A stretch of DNA of 7,007 nucleotides from Desulfobacteraceae bacterium. GTDB taxonomy: Bacteria > Desulfobacterota > Desulfobacteria > Desulfobacterales > Desulfobacteraceae. The notes below the pieces were generated by a model. The model worked only from the letters and a program-made list of their open reading frames with translations, ran no database searches and had not been told where the DNA came from. The stretch is from assembly GCA_003354055.1 (NCBI GenBank), contig PIVQ01000375.1, positions 1 to 7,007 on the forward strand. Direction: 5' to 3'. Below are positions 1-4,034 of the stretch, in pieces (position 1 is the stretch's first letter; each line of letters starts with the position of its first letter). Made by a program: the position numbers and the translations under genes.

Positions 1-414
1 ACAAGACAATTCGGGGAAGTTGATATTGATTCGGAAAAAATTATCAATATGCCGTCCGGAATTCCCGGGTTCAAGGATAAAAAGCGGTATGTTGTGCTTC
101 AAAAAGAAGAGACAATCCCCTTTTTTCTGTATCAGTGTGTGGATGATTCCAATCTGTCATTTGTAGTACTGGATCCCACTAAGATCATGCCTGAGTATAG
201 TATTGAAAAAAAGGATTTTGAAGAGAGTGTGGACTGGGGGTTTGAGGATGATGAAATATCCTGTTTTGTTATCGTGACCATTCCCAGTGGAAATCCTGAG
301 AAAATGACGGCTAATTTTTTGGCTCCGCTGGTGATCAACAACGATCGAAAAGAGGGGGTACAGTTGATCCTGCAAAACAGCAATTATTCCCATAAGCAGC
401 CGCTTTTAAAATAA
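1..414 (+). CDS. fliW: Flagellar assembly factor FliW, 5' end cut by window edge
   Basis: FliW binds cytoplasmic flagellin and, in other bacteria, antagonises the translational repressor CsrA, tying flagellin synthesis to export. The frame is open from base 1, and the residues before the first ATG at 49 (TRQFGEVDIDSEKIINMPSG) are family sequence: FliW normally begins a few residues before a T-R-x-F-G motif. The ATG at 49 is therefore an internal Met and the true start is probably about 3-6 codons beyond the left edge. Visible are 137 residues, near the usual length. Diagnostic motifs are the GIPGF turn, the block PFFLYQCVDDSNLSFVVLDP, and the C-terminal NFLAPLVINN followed by GVQLILQNSNY. It ends in TAA at 412-414 and faces flaG convergently. 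csrA, the usual partner, is not downstream, so if linked it would lie to the left of the window (inference). Confidence 0.95.
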   Translation, partial: TRQFGEVDIDSEKIINMPSGIPGFKDKKRYVVLQKEETIPFFLYQCVDDSNLSFVVLDPTKIMPEYSIEKKDFEESVDWGFEDDEISCFVIVTIPSGNPEKMTANFLAPLVINNDRKEGVQLILQNSNYSHKQPLLK

Positions 415-426
415 GAAGGTCAAAGA

Positions 427-451
427 GCCGAACAGGTCAGGCCGAACAGGT
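427..451. repeat. 11-bp direct repeat between fliW and flaG
   Basis: GCCGAACAGGT occurs at 427-437 and again exactly at 441-451, separated by CAG. It lies in the gap between the convergent fliW and flaG ends. I see no strong stem that uses these copies, and no function can be assigned. It could be a small slippage duplication. Confidence 0.7.
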
Positions 452-473
452 TTTTTAGTTTCATAAAAAACTT
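448..473. terminator. A/T-rich hairpin between convergent fliW and flaG, possible weak terminator
   Basis: GTTTTTTA at 450-457 and TAAAAAAC at 464-471 are perfect inverted repeats around a 6-nt loop (GTTTCA). The stem extends to about 10 bp with A448-T473 and a G-T wobble, and it overlaps the flaG stop codon at 472-474. The stem is almost all A/T, so it is thermodynamically weak. On the fliW side the T run at 451-456 lies within the stem and no GC-rich stem precedes it. Position between two convergent gene ends is the main argument for a terminator role. Confidence 0.35.
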
Positions 474-855
474 AAACATCCGCGTTAAATAAAAATCCGG
501 TTAAATCTATCATTTTTTCCTGAAGTTCAAGCAGTTCTTCGGACGGAAATTGTTTGATAATCGTATCCGTATCCTTATCCATGATTTTTACGACAATATC
601 ATTCGTGGTTTCATTGATGCTGAAATTCAGTTTTGTCTGGATGGTTTCCGCCAGATCTTCAAGCGTTGCAACCAGCTCTTCTGTTTCCTCTCGGGATAGC
701 TTGGGGGCCGGGACTTCTTCTGTTTTTTCTGCCTGTTTTTGGGAGGGTCCCGTTTGGATTTGTTCGGGCTTGTTCGTTACAGGTGGGGGTTCGACAGATG
801 GCTGAGTCACGCTTTTTACATCCATGCCGGTCTGAAGCGTCTCTGAAATATTCAT
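472..855 (-). CDS. flaG: FlaG family flagellar protein
   Basis: A 127-residue FlaG-family protein. The conserved domain fills the C-terminal half: after a Pro/Gln/Glu-rich, probably disordered stretch (about residues 15-55), an acidic helix (55-75) leads into KLNFSINETTNDIVVKIMDK and then DTIIKQFPSEELLELQEK. This is the FlaG pattern of a beta-hairpin, the phrase I-[KR]-Q-[FI]-P-S-E-E, and a final helix. FlaG proteins are linked to filament length and normal motility in other bacteria, but their molecular mechanism is not settled. The start at 853-855 is supported by AAGGAGGT (862-869), a full anti-Shine-Dalgarno match six bases upstream. It is the last gene of the fliD operon, 24 bp after the chaperone gene, and ends in TAA convergent with fliW. 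Confidence 0.9.
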   Translation of the reverse strand: MNISETLQTGMDVKSVTQPSVEPPPVTNKPEQIQTGPSQKQAEKTEEVPAPKLSREETEELVATLEDLAETIQTKLNFSINETTNDIVVKIMDKDTDTIIKQFPSEELLELQEKMIDLTGFLFNADV

Positions 856-879
856 GGCATTACCTCCTTGTAATGCGGG

Positions 880-1290
880 CTATCGGTTGATACTGAATAC
901 CCGTGGCTGATCCTTAGGAGGGGTGGCAGCGGAGCCATATCCTTTAATGGCTTGTTTCCCCTGTTTCATCTGATTGAGCTCTTTTTTCATCTGTTCCCTA
1001 TGTTTTTCTATCTCAGAGGCAATGCGTTCGTCAAGCACCATGATGTTGTTTAGTCGTGATTCAAATTTAGACAGTAATGAAATGCTTTTACCCTGGCCTA
1101 AACTGCCGGCATTCTCCATAAATCGGTTTAAGGCGGATTGGAGAATGTCAGAGGCTTGTTTTCTTTCCTGAGTAAGGATCTTCATGTCGGGCAGGTTAAG
1201 GTCTTTCATCATATCCAGATGACGGTTCTGGAGGGCTTCATATGTTTGAAATCGTTGTTCTATTTCTTGTTCGTGTTGTAACAGGTCCAT
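880..1290 (-). CDS. FliT/FlgN-like flagellar export chaperone (putative)
   Basis: A 136-residue, strongly charged and probably all-helical protein. Long amphipathic helices are suggested over residues 1-30, 36-62, 70-95 and 95-112, with many Glu, Lys and Gln and few aromatics. The C-terminus turns into a Gly/Pro-bearing basic tail (QAIKGYGSAATPPKD, then a final VFSINR). Small helical proteins with a K-G-Y tail at this place, just after fliS, are commonly FliT or FlgN-type chaperones for the cap FliD or the junction proteins FlgK/FlgL. Sequence alone does not decide between them, so no symbol is given. The start at 1288-1290 has AAGGAGGA (1296-1303) five bases upstream, placed in the 15-bp gap after fliS, so cotranscription with fliD-fliS is likely. 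There is no signal peptide or membrane segment, which fits a cytoplasmic role. Confidence 0.6.
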   Translation of the reverse strand: MDLLQHEQEIEQRFQTYEALQNRHLDMMKDLNLPDMKILTQERKQASDILQSALNRFMENAGSLGQGKSISLLSKFESRLNNIMVLDERIASEIEKHREQMKKELNQMKQGKQAIKGYGSAATPPKDQPRVFSINR

Positions 1291-1305
1291 CTGATTCCTC
1301 CTTAC

Positions 1306-1794
1306 TTAGACGGCAATAGACTGGGCTTTGTATTGTGAATTGCCATAGTTTGAATATTGAGGTGGTGCAGACGGTTGGGCTTTTGTTTGTTTTGCTGAAG
1401 TTGGTTTCGATGGGCGCGGGGCCTTCATTACAGAGGTTTCCCAGATGCGTTTGAGTTCAGTCAGGTATTTGATGGACCGTTCAACGGTTTTCACATCTTT
1501 GGTAAGCGAGACTTTCGTTAATTCGGTCATCATGGTCAGGTAAAGGCTCCTGAGAAAGTTGATCTCTTCAGTCTGAATGTCCTCATCCAAAGAGGCATTT
1601 AACTCGGAAATAATGGCAATGGCTTTCCCAATGTTTTCACCCCGTTTTTTAGGATCGTCATTTTCCAGACCATCCTTTGCCAGATTCAACCGTTTAATGG
1701 CAGCCTCGTAAAGCATCAGAATCAACTTCTGGGGGTCTGCTTCCCCGCTCACCTGCGCTTTTCGGTACGATTGTAGGGCATTTCCATAAACCAT
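1306..1794 (-). CDS. fliS: Flagellin export chaperone FliS with extended C-terminal tail
   Basis: FliS binds the C-terminal helix of unpolymerised flagellin and delivers it to the export gate. The family core is clear: a Y-R-K-A-Q-V start (residues 10-15), DPQKLILMLYEAAIKRL (20-36), which matches the family P-x-x-L-I-x-M-L-Y-[DE]-x-A signature, then ISELNASLD (62-70) and a terminal helix ending ELKRIWE. The core finishes near residue 123, as in ordinary FliS proteins of about 125-135 residues. The remaining 39 residues are a Pro/Ser/Ala/Gln/Lys-rich, low-complexity tail ending in a Tyr/Asn/Gln-containing stretch, which is unusual. The start at 1792-1794 has AAGGAG (1801-1806) six bases upstream. 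The gap to fliD is 14 bp, so the two genes are very probably cotranscribed. Confidence 0.95.
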   Translation of the reverse strand: MVYGNALQSYRKAQVSGEADPQKLILMLYEAAIKRLNLAKDGLENDDPKKRGENIGKAIAIISELNASLDEDIQTEEINFLRSLYLTMMTELTKVSLTKDVKTVERSIKYLTELKRIWETSVMKAPRPSKPTSAKQTKAQPSAPPQYSNYGNSQYKAQSIAV

Positions 1795-1808
1795 AAGTTA
1801 CTCCTTAA

Positions 1809-3887
1809 TTATTCATCACTTGAGTCTGTTGCACTGAACATCTGGCTCACATAACTGGACATGGATTCCATTTGACGCATATAGGAATCCAGTTCCACAA
1901 AGGTGCTCGTCATTGTTTCATATTTTGAATCGATGATTTCCTGTTGGCTTAAAATACTGTCTTCTAAGGCATCAATCTTCTCATCTATACCACTGGTTTC
2001 ACTGTCAATATACCCATTCCCCATGGTCAATTCCAGGAGGTAGTCATTTATGCCTTCTGCAAAGCCGTCTACGTCATCCGTTCCCAGGAAAAAAGTCTTA
2101 AGATCATCGAAATTGCTGGATAGGGCATTGGACAGGGTGTCTGCATCAATGGTGATATTGCCGTCCTTATCAAGCTCAAAACCAAGATCGTAAAGGCTGG
2201 TAATACTGCCTCCGGTCTCTATGGTTATTCCTAACATGGATAATAATCCACTTTCCATGGTCTGGATGGAAGAAGATTTCGACAAGCTGCCCCAGGTATT
2301 TGTATCTTCGTCATAATCATCATTGCTGTCGATTTCAGTAACAATTTCACTGAAAGCAGTGACAATGGCTGTGATGTCTTCCTCCATGGAATCTGTTTCC
2401 TGTCCCACGGTGATGGTTGAAGAGCCGACATCGGACAGGGTCAAGGTAATACCGGTAACAAGATCTGTAAGACCTGAATTGCTTTGGCGCTGGTAATCAA
2501 CCCCATCGACGTTAACTGCTGCATTCAGAGAAGAGGATGAAGGCGTGGTAGCCTGATCTGTTGTAAAACCAAGTGCTGATGCAGCCGTGGACGCGGCCTC
2601 TCCCCATTTTATATTGAGATTGTCCAGGGTTCCTGCTTCAGAGATTTCTAATTTCGAAGATGATGAGTTCCAGCTTACGGTGTAATCAATGCTGCTGCCG
2701 CTTGCCGCGGAGGCTTCATCCATGGCTGTTTCAACTGCCGCTGCCAGATCATCTCCTTTAGAGTATACGCCATCGGCAATGGTCGCAGTGATATCTGCTG
2801 AATACCCATCTCCTGTGTCTTCCTGGAAAACGAAATCCGTGTTGCCATCGCTCTGTGTGATAATTATATTACTTGGAGGATCAATGGTGGATTGGGATTC
2901 CATGATATAGCCGGTGCCGCTTTGCTCGGTCAGGGACAGGTCCGCCAGGTCAGATGTGATGTCTATACGACTGTCTTCCCCGGAATCGTCGGCCGTTAGA
3001 ACCAGTTTATAGGGGCTTGTCCCGATTCCGGTATCAACGATAGAGGCTGTGACGCCGGGGTTATTCTCATCATCATTGATCTGATCCACCAGATCGGAAA
3101 GGCTGGTATCCGCAGATACGGACAATGATATTTCGGTATTGTCTCCTAACTGGTATGAAAAGGTTGCATCATTTGCGGCAAAAGCTGTAGTATCCGGATC
3201 TTCTGTAATCTCAACCCTGTTGTCTTCTCCTGAGCCGCCGGAGGTGGCAGTGATCTGAAAGGTGTAATTGCTATTATCACTGTCATAAACGGTTGATGCT
3301 GTCACATAGGTGCTACTGGCGCCGTTGTCGTTTGCCGTATCCGTGTTTATGGCCGTTACAAGGTCATCCATGGTGTAACCGCCTACACCACCTGTAATTG
3401 TGATGGTCTGCTCATCATCCCCATCTCCGTAGGTGATGGTCATCGTATCGTTTTCGGCCAGTATTATGGTGGTGTCTGTATCATCAAAGGTGCTCGATGA
3501 TGTCTGGGTGGTAGGGACAAATACGGAGGTGGTTGAATCTGCAAAACCTGTGGAGAGAAAGGAGCTCTGGGTTGCCAGACGCTCCACTTCAACGGAATAA
3601 CTGCCGGTCTCGGTACCGTCAACCACCGTGGCACTGATAACATCTGATGAAACAGAGCTGGTCCTTGTGAGCCAGTTGGAACTCAAAGACAGAGAAAGGG
3701 CATTGGATTTCATATCCAGCAACATGGCATTGAGGACGTTGAATTCATCCTGGGTTGCCTGAAGTTCGGTCGCTTCTGATTCCATCATGGTGATAGTGGC
3801 CTCATCCGCCTCTTTGAGGCCGTCAATGATACCCTGCAGATCAAGGGTTGATCCGATACCGAGTGTGCTGACGCTACCTGTTGCCAT
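1809..3887 (-). CDS. fliD: Flagellar filament cap protein FliD (hook-associated protein 2)
   Basis: FliD forms the oligomeric cap at the filament tip that helps insert exported flagellin. At 692 residues it is longer than many FliD proteins (often 450-500). The N-terminal FliD domain is seen in LGIGSTLDLQGIIDGL (residues 9-24), a helical stretch to about 70, and a T-G-S-Y-S-V-E-V strand with L-A-T-Q-S (95-108). The middle holds Flagellin_IN-like modules at about 145-228 and 240-312, each with a D-L-V-x-x-I-N helix and a final E-D-N/S-R-[VI]-[ED]-I-T. A third module, about 355-445, ends with A-A-S-A-L-G-F. The C-terminal domain has VDGVDYQRQSNSGLTDLVTG (460-479), IxSLYDLGFELDKDGNI (562-578) and a terminal coiled coil (about 630-680, SKYETM, SYVSQMF). 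There is no cysteine, and Asp, Ser and Thr are very abundant. The start at 3885-3887 has GGAGG (3894-3898) six bases upstream. Confidence 0.95.
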   Translation of the reverse strand: MATGSVSTLGIGSTLDLQGIIDGLKEADEATITMMESEATELQATQDEFNVLNAMLLDMKSNALSLSLSSNWLTRTSSVSSDVISATVVDGTETGSYSVEVERLATQSSFLSTGFADSTTSVFVPTTQTSSSTFDDTDTTIILAENDTMTITYGDGDDEQTITITGGVGGYTMDDLVTAINTDTANDNGASSTYVTASTVYDSDNSNYTFQITATSGGSGEDNRVEITEDPDTTAFAANDATFSYQLGDNTEISLSVSADTSLSDLVDQINDDENNPGVTASIVDTGIGTSPYKLVLTADDSGEDSRIDITSDLADLSLTEQSGTGYIMESQSTIDPPSNIIITQSDGNTDFVFQEDTGDGYSADITATIADGVYSKGDDLAAAVETAMDEASAASGSSIDYTVSWNSSSSKLEISEAGTLDNLNIKWGEAASTAASALGFTTDQATTPSSSSLNAAVNVDGVDYQRQSNSGLTDLVTGITLTLSDVGSSTITVGQETDSMEEDITAIVTAFSEIVTEIDSNDDYDEDTNTWGSLSKSSSIQTMESGLLSMLGITIETGGSITSLYDLGFELDKDGNITIDADTLSNALSSNFDDLKTFFLGTDDVDGFAEGINDYLLELTMGNGYIDSETSGIDEKIDALEDSILSQQEIIDSKYETMTSTFVELDSYMRQMESMSSYVSQMFSATDSSDE

Positions 3888-3923
3888 AATGTTCCTCCAT
3901 TCTTTACCAATTACTAAATATAG

Positions 3924-3950
3924 CTATCGGAAAATCAGATTAAAAACTTA
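3924..3950 (-). promoter_or_regulatory. Sigma-28 (FliA)-type promoter for the fliD operon
   Basis: On the minus strand, TAAG followed by TTTT (3950-3943), a 15-base gap after TAAG, and TCCGATAG (3931-3924) match the flagellar sigma-28 consensus TAAA-N15-GCCGATAA at 3 of 4 and 6 of 8 positions with exactly the consensus spacing. The start of transcription would fall near 3917, leaving a leader of about 30 nt before the fliD ATG. The -35 sits inside a 10-bp palindrome, AACTTAAGTT (3945-3954). Sigma-28 control of a filament-cap operon is the expected arrangement. The call is from sequence match only. Confidence 0.7.
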
Positions 3951-3954
3951 AGTT

Positions 3955-4004
3955 AAAAAACACAACGCTTCCGGAAAAAAAGTTGCCTTTCCCCGGAAGC
4001 GTTG
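3955..4004 (-). terminator. Rho-independent terminator after fliC
   Basis: A perfect 12-bp stem, CAACGCTTCCGG (3963-3974) against CCGGAAGCGTTG (3993-4004), encloses an 18-nt loop. Read on the minus strand it is followed after two bases by six T residues (3960-3955). It begins about 30 bp after the fliC stop codon. The opposite strand has no T run after the stem, so it is one-directional and would end the very abundant flagellin transcript before the fliD operon promoter. Confidence 0.92.
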
Positions 4005-4034
4005 ATACAGGCATCTTGCCCATGACATTAATTC

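Noticed and set aside
49..414. ATG at base 49 as the fliW start
   Set aside because: The frame is open upstream to base 1 and encodes T-R-Q-F-G-E, which is the conserved beginning of FliW. The gene is truncated by the window edge.
427..456. Rho-independent terminator for fliW formed by the GC-rich repeats before the T run at 451-456
   Set aside because: The two GCCGAACAGGT copies are direct, not inverted. I could not find a stable stem directly before the T run.
3898..3900. Minus-strand ATG inside the fliD ribosome binding site as an upstream start
   Set aside because: It is out of frame with fliD and overlaps the Shine-Dalgarno sequence. The ATG at 3885-3887 has the correct spacing.
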